Shown: positions 22,151 to 32,675 of the stretch, in pieces
How the letters are laid out: each line of letters opens with the position of its first letter
Position numbering within the stretch: the stretch's first letter is position 1
DNA from: Morella rubra
Taxonomy: Eukaryota; Streptophyta; Magnoliopsida; Fagales; Myricaceae
DNA length: 64,000 bases
Direction: 5' to 3'
Assembly: GCA_003952965.2 (NCBI GenBank)
Contig: CM025856.1
Span: 20,006,406 to 20,070,405, forward strand
Made by a program: the position numbers and the translations under genes
The notes under the pieces: generated by a model
Seen by the model: the letters and a program-made list of their open reading frames with translations, nothing else
What the model was told of the DNA's origin: nothing
Database searches by the model: none

Positions 22151-24283
22151 GTTATTTCACTTAGTTTCTTGCCCATGTTGGAAGAGTTGGAACCTGCCAT
22201 ATATATATAGGACGATAACTAGTGCAATTAACAAATTATGCTAGCTATAGCCGTGGAAGTTAATTAGGCTCATCTTGATTTGATGAAGTAATAATAGGGA
22301 AACAGCATATCCGGAGCATAAAGAAGAGATCATTTCTCATAACCAAGAGTTGGGAATCCTACTAGCAGTCGCTCTCGATATTATTGTTTATGCATTAGCC
22401 TAATGGAGGATTAATTCTTTTAGTCATGGAAAGAGAACTATAGCACAGAAAGCTAGCAACTACATCGCGAATGCAGCAAGACATGCACTCTGCCGTTATT
22501 CAGTCTTGAAGTCAAACAACTCCCATTCTCCTTCCATGATTTATAAATCATCAAGCCCAGAATGTACAATCCAATCACAACGTTTTCTATATACCATAAC
22601 GTCACATCAAATGGAAAGAAGTTGGATATATATATATATATATATATTATATGGTTATTGTCGATTCATCTCCATGGACGAAAATGCTAGTCAGATCTTC
22701 CTAAAGATGCATATATATATTTAGAATCTTAGAGATTTATCAAATCTAAGTTGAAATCTTTGAGGTTCAAGAAAGATCTTGAAAAGGAAAAAAGAAAAAA
22801 GCGCATAGAGTTCGATGTATGGAACATATTCTTTTTACTTGATAACGGAAGTGGAGATTAAGTGGCATTTTGTACATTTTGATTTCGATTGGTAAAAAGG
22901 GTATTGGTGGCCCATGATATGGCATGTGGCATTTTACTGAATATAAGGACTGTACATGTTTTTTATTTGTTTATCGGGAGAAAGATCATCAACTGAGAAA
23001 TATTATCCAATAGATCAAGGGAGTATTGCTTAAGATTCTCCTTTCCTTTTTCTTTTCCTGAACTGTTCAAGTTTCAGATATATTCTTTTGTTTGGTCGCA
23101 TTGCCATTTAAACTTTCTCCTTTCCTTCTCGATCTTTTTATATTATATGAAGAACTTTTTGTAAGAAAAAGATATTGTATTATTGTTTTCCTCTTGGCGT
23201 AATGTAGATCATTGTTGAAGAGTCTATTATGTTTTAATAGAAACTAAGCTCTAACTACATTGAATTAATCTATTAGACTTAAAGGCATGTCTGTATGCCT
23301 ACCATAACTAGTTATTAACGGCTCACTAATAAAGTTATTTTAGCTTCTATCTCACTTAACGACATCATAACAACCAAGGAATAGGATTGTTGGATTCCCA
23401 ACTTAATGAGGATATAGGTTAAGTTCCATATTGGATGAGTGGAGTGTCAAAGCATTATCTAGATGCTAATTTACATACTAAATGTATATATGCTAGAAGA
23501 AACTACGTAAATTAATTTCGAGTCTTGGAAATCGCAATTATAACTATGATTATTCCGCTCTTAGTTAATAATAAAAAACCTTCCATCGCATTTCTTTTTG
23601 GATCAGTAAATAGTTGTAATTTTTTGGGTAAATCGTAAGTAGTCTCATTAATCCCAAAATTCAAGGTATACAATAGGATGAGAACAAACAGAGGGTTTAT
23701 TTAAAAAGTCTTGAGCACTAAATCATTTTACAAGCAAAATGATACAATAATTGGTAAATAGTTGTATTATAAACAACTTTAGATGTACATTGGTAGGAGT
23801 TAATCGCCTCTCATTTTGGATAACTTAATTAATTTGCACAAAACATAGTCCAGTACTATCCATTGTGTTCATACAAGATGTAAATGCATTCGCATGAAAC
23901 CATTGTGAGAGTTTTATTTTTGTTGGAATGAAGCTTAATTTGAAGGCAGCTGGAATCTAGATCCCCAAATAAAAAATTTTAAAAGTAATTTACTCTGTAG
24001 ATTTTTTTGAATTCTAACCATTGTTATAAAATTTTAAATTCATAGCCATAGTTTTTACAAACCTTCATCAACTTCTTCATATTCAAACTAGGATGGTCGA
24101 CGATGCTTTGCTTGAATTGTAAGGTGTTCGAAGAGAAAGACATAACATGCATATTATATGCACATTAGAAATTGCAATACTCATATTGAAATTTCGGCAT
24201 AAATTACAAACATTTAGATCTTCATTTTCAAATAGTTACATTTCCAATATGATATCATGTAAGTATGCATAGAGATATAAGAT

Positions 24284-24604
24284 CTCTACAAGAAAAGGGG
24301 GTTATGGTAACCAAATTTTTGGCCACAAGTTAAATGTAGTTGCCAATAGTTGACTTTAGCAACAAAATTTGAAGATTCATTGCTAATAAGACTTATAGCG
24401 GTAAATTTCAAGATGGTAGCTATTTTTTATTACAATATGTACATTAGCAACGAGATTATTGGTTGCTAAACTTTAAACAATGGCAACCGATATTTAATGG
24501 TCACAAATAATGACCTTTTTGCAACCAATCAAAGAAAAGGTTGTTAAAATTCCTAGATCGTCAATATTTGGTGGCAAGTTTTGTGGTTGCTAGCCTCAGT
24601 AGTG
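24284..24604. mobile_element. Mini-CACTA (non-autonomous), 321 bp
   Basis: The left end CTCTACAAGAAAAGGGG differs by one base from the common CACTACAAGAAAA terminus; the right end reversed is CACTACTGAGGCTAGC. The interior carries repeated TTGCCA/TGGCAAC/GGTTGCTA phrases in both orientations, a typical subterminal repeat of small plant CACTA derivatives. No coding is present. The 3-bp flanks GAT and AAA do not match, so the target duplication is not confirmed. Confidence 0.6.
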
Positions 24605-24838
24605 AAAAGGAAATTGAATTGGCCGCTACTAGAGAGCCTATAATGACTAGAAGACAAAGGTCTTCCTTAAAAGCTAAAAATTCAAATAGAGAGTCTTCCT
24701 AATTAGAATTAAATTTAGCCTTAAAAATAAGGCTTTTGCAAGTCCCCGCTACCCTTAGGTTTAAAAAAACCCTTTTCTTTTCTCTATCTGCTCTCATTGT
24801 CAACTGCTACACTTTGTTCTTCCTTCTCTCTCTCTCTT

Positions 24839-25838
24839 NNNNNNNNNNNNNNNNNNNNNNNNNNNNNNNNNNNNNNNNNNNNNNNNNNNNNNNNNNNNNN
24901 NNNNNNNNNNNNNNNNNNNNNNNNNNNNNNNNNNNNNNNNNNNNNNNNNNNNNNNNNNNNNNNNNNNNNNNNNNNNNNNNNNNNNNNNNNNNNNNNNNNN
25001 NNNNNNNNNNNNNNNNNNNNNNNNNNNNNNNNNNNNNNNNNNNNNNNNNNNNNNNNNNNNNNNNNNNNNNNNNNNNNNNNNNNNNNNNNNNNNNNNNNNN
25101 NNNNNNNNNNNNNNNNNNNNNNNNNNNNNNNNNNNNNNNNNNNNNNNNNNNNNNNNNNNNNNNNNNNNNNNNNNNNNNNNNNNNNNNNNNNNNNNNNNNN
25201 NNNNNNNNNNNNNNNNNNNNNNNNNNNNNNNNNNNNNNNNNNNNNNNNNNNNNNNNNNNNNNNNNNNNNNNNNNNNNNNNNNNNNNNNNNNNNNNNNNNN
25301 NNNNNNNNNNNNNNNNNNNNNNNNNNNNNNNNNNNNNNNNNNNNNNNNNNNNNNNNNNNNNNNNNNNNNNNNNNNNNNNNNNNNNNNNNNNNNNNNNNNN
25401 NNNNNNNNNNNNNNNNNNNNNNNNNNNNNNNNNNNNNNNNNNNNNNNNNNNNNNNNNNNNNNNNNNNNNNNNNNNNNNNNNNNNNNNNNNNNNNNNNNNN
25501 NNNNNNNNNNNNNNNNNNNNNNNNNNNNNNNNNNNNNNNNNNNNNNNNNNNNNNNNNNNNNNNNNNNNNNNNNNNNNNNNNNNNNNNNNNNNNNNNNNNN
25601 NNNNNNNNNNNNNNNNNNNNNNNNNNNNNNNNNNNNNNNNNNNNNNNNNNNNNNNNNNNNNNNNNNNNNNNNNNNNNNNNNNNNNNNNNNNNNNNNNNNN
25701 NNNNNNNNNNNNNNNNNNNNNNNNNNNNNNNNNNNNNNNNNNNNNNNNNNNNNNNNNNNNNNNNNNNNNNNNNNNNNNNNNNNNNNNNNNNNNNNNNNNN
25801 NNNNNNNNNNNNNNNNNNNNNNNNNNNNNNNNNNNNNN
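24839..25838. other. Assembly gap of exactly 1000 N
   Basis: The run of N is exactly 1000 long, so it is probably a placeholder of unknown true size. It begins inside a (CT)n-rich tract (TCTCTCTCTCTT), a sequence type that often breaks assemblies. Any frame crossing it is meaningless. The missing DNA lies upstream of the PIF-type gene and could contain its N-terminal exon or promoter. Confidence 0.98.
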
Positions 25839-26396
25839 TTGAGGTTGACATGACGTTGTAAGGAAGTGGAGTGGAGTCTCTTGGGGTACAATGTAGACCA
25901 CCAGAGACAGGTAGAAGATGCCCCGCAGGGCAGTGGAGGTGGTGGGACAAGAACGAGTCCAAGGGCGCATGGTCCACGTGGGTATGTTGAGCTACCTCGG
26001 TTCTGCATCTTTGGCAAATGACTTTAAATTCCCTTAAAGTTGGATCCTGGGACGATCATTTAGTTCTGTACGTCCTCGTCGCAATCCGTCTCAACTTCCA
26101 CGAGATAATATATGAAATTTGAAAACGAATTAACAGGTCACATCTCTGTCATTCTTTTGCCATAGCCTCGTGGAGCAAGGGGAAGAGGCTTATAACCAAA
26201 ATGAAAATTTTATTCCATAATTTTTTTATTAAAAGCAAATGGAATGATAACTTTCTATTAGAAGCATATTCCAATGTTGCATGAAAATGGTGTCAGAGCT
26301 CGTACAGTACTGTTGCCTTGGCCCTTGGGACACTGAACATGGGACAACCCCTAATTGTGTGTGCCGAACCTTCAGTGTACAGGAGATCGGGTGTGC
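25839..26396. other. Upstream flank of the PIF-type gene, no gene seen
   Basis: No coding region is supported. The first 150 bases after the gap are purine-rich (GGAAGTGGAGTGGAGTC) and include GGTCCACGTGGGTATG with a perfect G-box (CACGTG) near 25975. G-boxes are bound by PIF-type bHLH factors themselves, so this may be a regulatory site, but position is the only evidence. Confidence 0.45.
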
Positions 26397-26404
26397 TATA
26401 AATA
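26397..26404 (+). promoter_or_regulatory. Candidate upstream TATA box of the PIF-type gene
   Basis: TATAAATA, followed after about 20 bases by the site where a LINE tail was inserted (26444). If used, transcription would start at about 26428, inside the LINE target duplication. A second TATA box at 26890-26896 is an alternative. Confidence 0.4.
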
Positions 26405-26443
26405 GATATATATTATATATATCTAAAGTATTGTCGTGGAGCC

Positions 26444-26731
26444 CTCTCCTTCAGTGAAATTCCGCCTTCTACGGCGGTAATCTCTTTGGATTCGGGTGTC
26501 AGATCCTGTTGTAGATCTGTTTGTGATTGTCATGTTTCTCTTGGGCCTTTTTGCCCGTCTGCTGCGGCCATTGAGGTCTTCTCTGTGATGTTTTGGCCTT
26601 TGGGTTATATGCCCCCTTTGGCCTTGTAGCTGGCCTCTTGGAATCTTCTTCTGTGTTCTGCGCTTGGTTTTTTTGTGATTTCCTCACTGTTTCTTGCTGA
26701 ATGATATTCTAATTTGCTTAGAAAAAACAAA
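26444..26731 (+). mobile_element. 5'-truncated LINE tail with 19-bp target duplication
   Basis: AAAGTATTGTCGTGGAGCC at 26425-26443 is repeated at 26732-26750 with a single C/T difference. The 288-bp insert ends in TTGCTTAGAAAAAACAAAAA, an A-rich tail directly before the second duplication copy, the hallmark of target-primed reverse transcription. The body is T/G-rich 3' UTR-like DNA without recognisable coding or a tRNA-like A/B box, so a truncated LINE is more likely than a SINE. It lies between a TATA box and the coding exons of the PIF-type gene. Confidence 0.75.
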
Positions 26732-26860
26732 AAAGTATTGTTGTGGAGCCATTTTTAGGATTGCTGAAATACCCTGGAATCTCCATCAAATGTGATAGCT
26801 TACTAAGATCGAGAAGCTTTTTCAGACGTGAGATATCGTGGCCCGTGTTCACCCACAGAG

Positions 26861-26880
26861 TGAGAGAGAGAGAGAGAGAT
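26861..26880. repeat. Short (GA)n run in the PIF-type gene leader
   Basis: About nine GA units, directly before the second candidate TATA box. GA repeats are a common element of plant core promoters. Confidence 0.8.
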
Positions 26881-26889
26881 CTCGTGGCC

Positions 26890-26896
26890 TATAAAT
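26890..26896 (+). promoter_or_regulatory. Candidate TATA box of the PIF-type gene
   Basis: TATAAAT lies next to a GA run, 242 bp before the first recognised coding exon. Expected transcription start is about 26920. A GTGAGT donor at about 26965 could pair with the acceptor TTTTAACAG at 27131 to form a 5' UTR intron, as PIF genes often have. Confidence 0.45.
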
Positions 26897-27131
26897 CTAC
26901 CCCTCGTGGAGTACTTATTATAGTCCTCTTCTGCAACAAAGAAAAGAAGGGTAAAATATATAACGTGAGTGTCGAAGCTATACTAGTTTCAACTTCATTC
27001 AATGGCAGAGGAGATGCTTTAGTCAACACCCAACCAAGGATGGCGAGCAGGAGCCTAGCTTCTATGTAATGTCATCTTCAATTCTCTTTACCTATGATTT
27101 TGCTTTTTGTCGTCTGAAACCATTTTAACAG

Positions 27132-29551
27132 GTCTGGAATGCAGGTCTAGGGATGAATTTATGGAGCTGGTATGGGAAAATGGTCAGATTCTTATGCGAG
27201 GTCGTTCGGGGACAACTAAAAAGGGTGATGCTTGCACTGGTAATTCTTTATATCCTACTTCCAACGCTCGGGCAGAAAGTGGAGGAAACATGCGCTCAAA
27301 GGGGGCAAGGTTAGAGAGCGTTTATTCCACTTTGAATGGCACCGCTTTCTCAGATCCTTTGGGGCGTAGGGATTCTGCTCTGAACCCATTGTCTGAACTC
27401 TACCAACTCAATTTAGAAGACAATACCAGTAAGAGACTGCATCCCGCGGGTTCCCACATTTTTCTAGAACCTGACAATTTTAGACCTCGTAATGGTTCCA
27501 AATTTGTTGGGGGCATTCCTCAGCTTACTACCTCTAGCAGCAGCCTGCTCGAACCATCTTCCCTCCAGTTCCAAGCATCAGCCGCACTCACAAGACCAAG
27601 TCAGAGTTCAATCAAGACCCCTCTGTCGATGGGGGGATATCATAGATCAACCTTGCCAGAGCATGAATCAAATCCTGACAAAAGAACTGCGACAGTAAAC
27701 TCCTCCTACTTAAGATCTGCAGCTCATCTTAAACCTAATAGTCAGAACAGTAGTGTGACACAGCCGATGAGCAGCCCAGTTTTAACGAGAGTTCAGGAGT
27801 TAAAGGATCGCGGTAGAAACCCTCTCGAGTCAACAGTGATTGCACCAGCTTGTGGTTCAAAAGGTGCCACAGGTCTCCAGAATCAACCAGGAGCAAAGCT
27901 GATACCACCTGTTGTTGCTAAGACAAAGGAGTCGCACAATGATGAGGTCTGTCAAACTATAGGGAAACATACGTCTCGCCGTCAACTTCCAGGCCAAAGC
28001 TCAAGCTTGGTAGCAAATACACCAAGTGGAAAACCCGATATCATAAAGTTACCTGAGCCAACCGTTTCATCTTCTTCAGTACGCTCACTTGGAGCTTCGA
28101 ATGATCCGGCATATTCTTTGAGAAGGACATACGAGGACACCGAGGAATCTGGATATCCAAGACAAGGAATTAGAAGGGTAAAGTCATTTCCCTTCCACGT
28201 GCTTTATAACTCCTTTTTACGCACACCTGTCTCTTTGGCTATATAAGCCCTACTTTAATGGCAGAACGTTGAGGAGCCACAAAGCATACCAAAACAGGCC
28301 GCACCTGCTCGGAATGCTACGGGAGGCAAAAGAAGCCGAATTGCAGAAGTTCATAGTCTTTCAGAAAGGGTCAGTGATGCCACTAGCAACAAACACACGC
28401 ACACGCACATACAAAAAGAAAGTGGATCAAATCTAACTACTTTATGCTGGAAATTTGCAGAGGCGAAGAGATAAGATTAACAAAAGGATGCGCATATTAA
28501 AAGATCTCATTCCCAATTGCAAGAAGGTTGGCATCTGCATTACCATTCAATTGAAGGCTCTCCCGACTCCCAATAAACTTCCACCATCAGAAAAATTGAC
28601 ATTTAAGGTCTATAATAAGCTTCTAAGTTTTGTTATTGGTTGTTTATTTCTGCTGCATGTGTCTCCAAGGTGGATAAAGCTTCAATGCTTGATGAGGCCA
28701 TTGAGTACCTTAAAACCCTTCAGCTTCAACTACAGGTAAATTTTCAAACACCTTCATTTTCAAATGCAGAGAGTATTAGGATATTGGTTATCCACTTTTT
28801 GGTATCTTGATGCAGATCATGTCTATGAGAAATGGTGTTTGTATGCCTCCCATGATGTTACCTACAGTGATGCAACATATAAACGCACCACATTTGACAC
28901 ATTTCTCTCCCATGGGTGCCGGGATGGGTATGAGAATGGGAACAGCAATGGGTTGCAGCCCACCACAGTTCCCTACTTCACAGGTAGGGGCCACTGCTCT
29001 GCCTGGGATCACAGGAACCGGATTTCACATGCTTGGATTTCCTGGTCAAACATTTCCCTTGTCAATTTCACACTCAAATTTCATTCCTTCACTTGGACGG
29101 CCATCTGCGCAATCCTTCGTGGCGCCTGGCATCTCAGGACCCTCCCCCATGGGAGAACATCTTGGTGTTGATCCCCGAACAGGGTCAATGGATTACACTC
29201 AGAACATCAGCTCAGAAATTATGAAACATACGACTACAGAACCGTCGAAAGTCCAAACATCAGGTAAGGGTTTGAGCATTCACTGGCAAGATCCGCACTT
29301 TTTCCCGTTTAAGTTAAAAAGAAGCATTTGGAAGGCAAAAGAATGAATTCGAGAGTCACAAAATATAGATCAGCAAAACAATTGTTCTGATAAACATTGC
29401 ATTTTTCACTTTTTATGTCTTCTTTTGTTGAGCATTTCCGTCCAGCCAAAAGATCAGCTCACCATTTCTAATACATGCAGCTTGTGCGTTTAATATGTCC
29501 GAGAATCATCTATTGAGGGAGAACACGAAGACAGTGAAAAATCAAGAATAA
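27132..29551 (+). CDS. Phytochrome-interacting-factor-type bHLH transcription factor (PIF3-like)
   Basis: Exons: 27132-28177, 28265-28369, 28461-28526, 28670-28735, 28816-29263 and 29481-29551 (stop TAA). Near the N-terminus is an active-phyB-binding motif, [19 protein letters not shown]. The bHLH domain starts [20 protein letters not shown] and continues [20 protein letters not shown], with the His/Glu/Arg pattern needed for E-box/G-box binding; its introns fall at conserved PIF positions. After it come [15 protein letters not shown] and a Met/Gly-rich segment typical of PIF3/PIF1. The product, about 600 residues, would be a nuclear repressor of light responses degraded after phytochrome binding. 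The first exon has no clear in-frame upstream exon or MPLSE-type start, so the true N-terminus is unresolved; ATG at 27160 is a fallback. It is tail to tail with the PPR gene. Confidence 0.88.
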
Positions 29552-30293
29552 CCTCCTCCTTCAAGTTTTTTCATTTCCAGCTAATCATCACGAAAGGTTC
29601 CTGACGGTCGTGGTACAGGGGATTCTTTGATGGTGAATATTCACACTCGAATGACAAGGGTCATCGAGTTCTGTTCAATTTTTCAAAATGATCCTAAAGA
29701 CACAGGGCACTTAACTACCAGCAACCCAGGCCCTGTCATTGTGAGTTGAAAAAAATGCTGCAAAGGTAAGGTAGCATGCAGAACATCTGGGAGCTGGCAG
29801 TTCTTGTCAAAAACGGGAATGCACCCTTTCCTTCCCTGCAGTTGGATAAGGAAAATACATATCTGCAGAGTTCTGGCCAAAATGAGAGAATTTGGAATAT
29901 GGAGGTTTTGAAGTACCCAACAAAAGGGTTCGCAGCTACATCAAAGAGTTTCACTCCGGTGACAACGTCGCAAGAAAGCAACTTTCCTTCCCATATTAAC
30001 TACGATGAATGAACGTAAAGTGGAAACAAGAATGCCTTTGCTTCATGTGTTGTTAAGGATAGTGTTCTTCTTTTAGAATACTAAGAAATTGGGTAGTCCA
30101 AGAAATAATTTTACTGAAAAGTTGATATTGTGTTAAAATGAAACAGAAACTTATGCGTCTCTGTGATTCTCAAGGGGCCAAAGGATGACTTCTTCTTTTT
30201 CCCATCTATTTAACTTGTAATTGGCTGGTCCAATAACTCATGCTCCGCAGCGTCGTTCCCAATGTGCCCTTTTCGGTCAGGAAACTGTTTTCC
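29552..30293. other. Shared 3' spacer of the convergent PIF-type and PPR genes
   Basis: The 742 bases hold the 3' UTRs of both genes. AT-rich text around 30060-30140 (ATTTTACTGAAAAGTTGATA, TTGTGTTAAAATGAAAC) could carry polyadenylation signals. Small frames here show no known motif. Confidence 0.6.
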
Positions 30294-32675
30294 CTAATGC
30301 GAATTACAATGTTGAGATTTTGACCCAACATCAAGATTACTTAGCTCGTCAGCACCTATTGCAGGATCATGGGAAAATGAGCTTTTATCCGGCATATACC
30401 CTTCAGCCTTTATCTCCAGCAATAATCTCTTTAAAATCAGTTGAATCTCATTTATCTGTGGATGCACACCCCCAGCATGAAAAATGTGAATGCAATCACC
30501 TACCTGTATCCAGCTTCTTCCAGGTTTCCTTGTCAAGCCCTTCTCTCTCATAGCTGTTCTTACCGCTGACACATCTCTCCGCCTGTTAGTGGAGGCAAAA
30601 ATATTGGATAAAAGAACATAGTAGCCTGAATCTTTTACATTTTTCTGGAGAATGTCCTTCCCAACAAGCTCAGTCAGCTCTACCTTGTTATGAACTCTGC
30701 AAGCAGCAAGTAAGCTTCCCAAAACATTTATGTCAGGCTCAACAGGCATCGTTTTAATAACTTTCAAGGCATCCTCAAGGTTTCCTGCTCTACCAAGAAG
30801 GTCAACAATGCAAGAGTAGTGTTCCATTTCTGGCTGAATACAATAATCATCAATCATACCCCTATACAATGACCAACCCTTGTCAATTAGACCTGCATGA
30901 CTACAAGCTGACAAAAGTGCTATAAAAGAGACTTTGTTGGGCCTAATTCCCGCCTCCTTCATTTGCTCAAAAAATGAAAAAGCCTGTTCTGCGAGTCCAT
31001 GAACTCCATGTGCAGATATTACCGTGTTATATGTCACAATGTTCTTTACCATCATCCTATTGAAGACCTTTAGTCCAAATTCTAGGGACCCACATTTGCA
31101 GTACATATCTATGAGAGCATTTCCAACAGAAACTATTGCTTCGAGACAGCTTTTTGTTGCATAGCCATGAATTTCTTTTCCGTGTCTAAGATTCCCCATT
31201 TCAATACACAATGGAAGAATGCTGACCAGGGTGACCAAATTTGGTCTCAGGTTAGTTTTCCAGATTTGTCGAAAGATCTCTAGTGCTAAATCAGTATTAC
31301 CATGTAAAACATACCCTACAATCAATGAGTTCCATATTGTGATGTCCCTCTCTGACATCATCTCAAAGATATGTTCTGCTTCTCTCATTGACCCACATTT
31401 AGTGTACATGTCAATCAATGCACTCCCCATGACAACGTCCGATTCAAAACCTTGTTTTAGAATATACCCATGCATCTCCTTTCCCTGTTTCAACCATTTC
31501 AGGTTGGCCAATCCAGGAAGAGCACTTGCTGCAGTAACTGCATTTGTTCTTAAACCTGAACTCTTCATCTCAGCGTACAGTTCCAAACTCTCCCAGTACA
31601 GGCAATTCTGTGCATAACCAGCTATCAAGGTACTCCAAGAGACATGATCCCTATACTCCATATTGCAAAATACCAAGTGGGCATCATAAGTGTTTCCACA
31701 TTTACAGTACGTATCAATTAAAGCATTTGAGACATACACATCACCCTCGAAACCGTTCCTTATAGTACATCCATGCATAGTCATCCCCAAATGCCTAGCT
31801 TCCAATCTGGCACATGCTGGAAGCACAGCTGCCATAATCACCGAATCAGGAAATATCCCCAACGATCTCATTCTTTTAAACAGACACAAGGCCTCCAGCC
31901 CTTCCCCATTCTGCACACTCCCACATATTATTGCTGTCCAAGACGCCAAATCCTTTCTGGGCATTTCTTCAAACAGCAGTCGCGCTTCGCTCAAGCTGCC
32001 ACACTTGGCAAACATGTCAATCATGGCACATTCAACGTAAATATTACGCTGAGTATTATGGTGGCTCTGATTGAATTCTATCATTTCTATGACCCTCCTT
32101 CCTTCTTCAAGTGAAGATAACCCAGAACAAGCCTTAAGAACCAGCGGGTACGTAAAATTATCAGGGGTTATGCCCTTACTCAGCATCGAGTTATAGAAAT
32201 GAATTGCATTAGAAAACTGGCCCGTATCAACGAAACCTCTAAGAATGGCATTCCAACCAATATTACTCTTCTGGGGAAGTTTCTCAAAGACAAGAAGTGC
32301 ATCCTGGAAGCAGCCAAAGTTGACGTAGATGTTGACAAGCTGTGAGCCAAATACTCTATCAGTACTTGCGCGTTGGAAGAAACCATTAACAATAAGGACA
32401 GCATGCAATCTTCTGGCTTCCGTAAGATGGGGTGGTGATTTGAGTCGAGAGAATAGGTTGCCATAGAAAAGCTTTCGAGAATTGACGAGTTGTGACGATG
32501 GGGTGGTGACTTGGCTGATGGTCCTACTGAATTGGATGATTTGGTTGCTTTCGCCTCCGATCTTACGAGGTGGGCGTGGGAGGACAGTTAGAGCGAGTGG
32601 TATTGCTACTTGAACTGGTCGTTGGACAAAGACAATTTCTCCGGTCGCTGACAGTCTAGAAGATAGGAAGAGCAT
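30294..32675 (-). CDS. Pentatricopeptide repeat protein, PLS class, E+ subtype
   Basis: A single uninterrupted 793-codon exon. The N-terminus is hydrophobic/Arg- and Ser-rich without acidic residues at first (MLFLSSRLSATGE, LTVLPRPPRKIGG), consistent with an organelle transit peptide. Tandem PPR motifs fill about residues 120-640, with hallmarks GWNAILRGFVDTGQFSNAI, TPDNFTYPLVLKACSGL, VSNALIDTYCKCGN, NSLIVGYVLHG and VSFIALLSACSHAGLIDKGW. E1/E2 motifs follow (about 645-745: VDLLGRAGNLEDAL, YVLLSNIFAS, RKPGRSWIQVGD) and an E+ start (HPQINEIQ, EGYMPDKSSF). The DYW deaminase domain is absent; the protein stops 26 residues later. Such proteins specify C-to-U RNA editing sites in plastids or mitochondria and recruit a DYW partner. 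Lack of introns is usual for the family. Confidence 0.93.
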   Translation of the reverse strand: MLFLSSRLSATGEIVFVQRPVQVAIPLALTVLPRPPRKIGGESNQIIQFSRTISQVTTPSSQLVNSRKLFYGNLFSRLKSPPHLTEARRLHAVLIVNGFFQRASTDRVFGSQLVNIYVNFGCFQDALLVFEKLPQKSNIGWNAILRGFVDTGQFSNAIHFYNSMLSKGITPDNFTYPLVLKACSGLSSLEEGRRVIEMIEFNQSHHNTQRNIYVECAMIDMFAKCGSLSEARLLFEEMPRKDLASWTAIICGSVQNGEGLEALCLFKRMRSLGIFPDSVIMAAVLPACARLEARHLGMTMHGCTIRNGFEGDVYVSNALIDTYCKCGNTYDAHLVFCNMEYRDHVSWSTLIAGYAQNCLYWESLELYAEMKSSGLRTNAVTAASALPGLANLKWLKQGKEMHGYILKQGFESDVVMGSALIDMYTKCGSMREAEHIFEMMSERDITIWNSLIVGYVLHGNTDLALEIFRQIWKTNLRPNLVTLVSILPLCIEMGNLRHGKEIHGYATKSCLEAIVSVGNALIDMYCKCGSLEFGLKVFNRMMVKNIVTYNTVISAHGVHGLAEQAFSFFEQMKEAGIRPNKVSFIALLSACSHAGLIDKGWSLYRGMIDDYCIQPEMEHYSCIVDLLGRAGNLEDALKVIKTMPVEPDINVLGSLLAACRVHNKVELTELVGKDILQKNVKDSGYYVLLSNIFASTNRRRDVSAVRTAMREKGLTRKPGRSWIQVGDCIHIFHAGGVHPQINEIQLILKRLLLEIKAEGYMPDKSSFSHDPAIGADELSNLDVGSKSQHCNSH

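Larger units (their letters stand above)
21755..24095 (+). repeat. Segmental duplication, copy 2 (carries a MIR gene)
   Basis: This is the partner of 17305-19350 in the same orientation. It is about 300 bp longer, with extra DNA including a (GA)n run and a TA microsatellite. The order of shared landmarks is preserved from CCAAATATGATGC near 21814 through the hairpin to the CATAGTTTTTACAAAC-type end near 24050. Confidence 0.85.

Noticed and set aside
24736-26017. Several long open frames crossing 24839-25838 on both strands
   Set aside because: They exist only because N is read as open; the region is an assembly gap.
26444-26731. SINE as an alternative for the insert upstream of the PIF-type gene
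   Set aside because: No tRNA-like A or B box near its 5' end; the body looks like the 3' end of a LINE.
28764-29171. Alternative plus-strand frame and minus-strand frames over the last large PIF-type exons
   Set aside because: The in-frame reading with Met/Gly-rich PIF sequence and GT-AG borders explains the region.
30221-32114. Plus-strand frames opposite the PPR gene
   Set aside because: They are shadows of the minus-strand 793-codon PPR frame and have no motif of their own.
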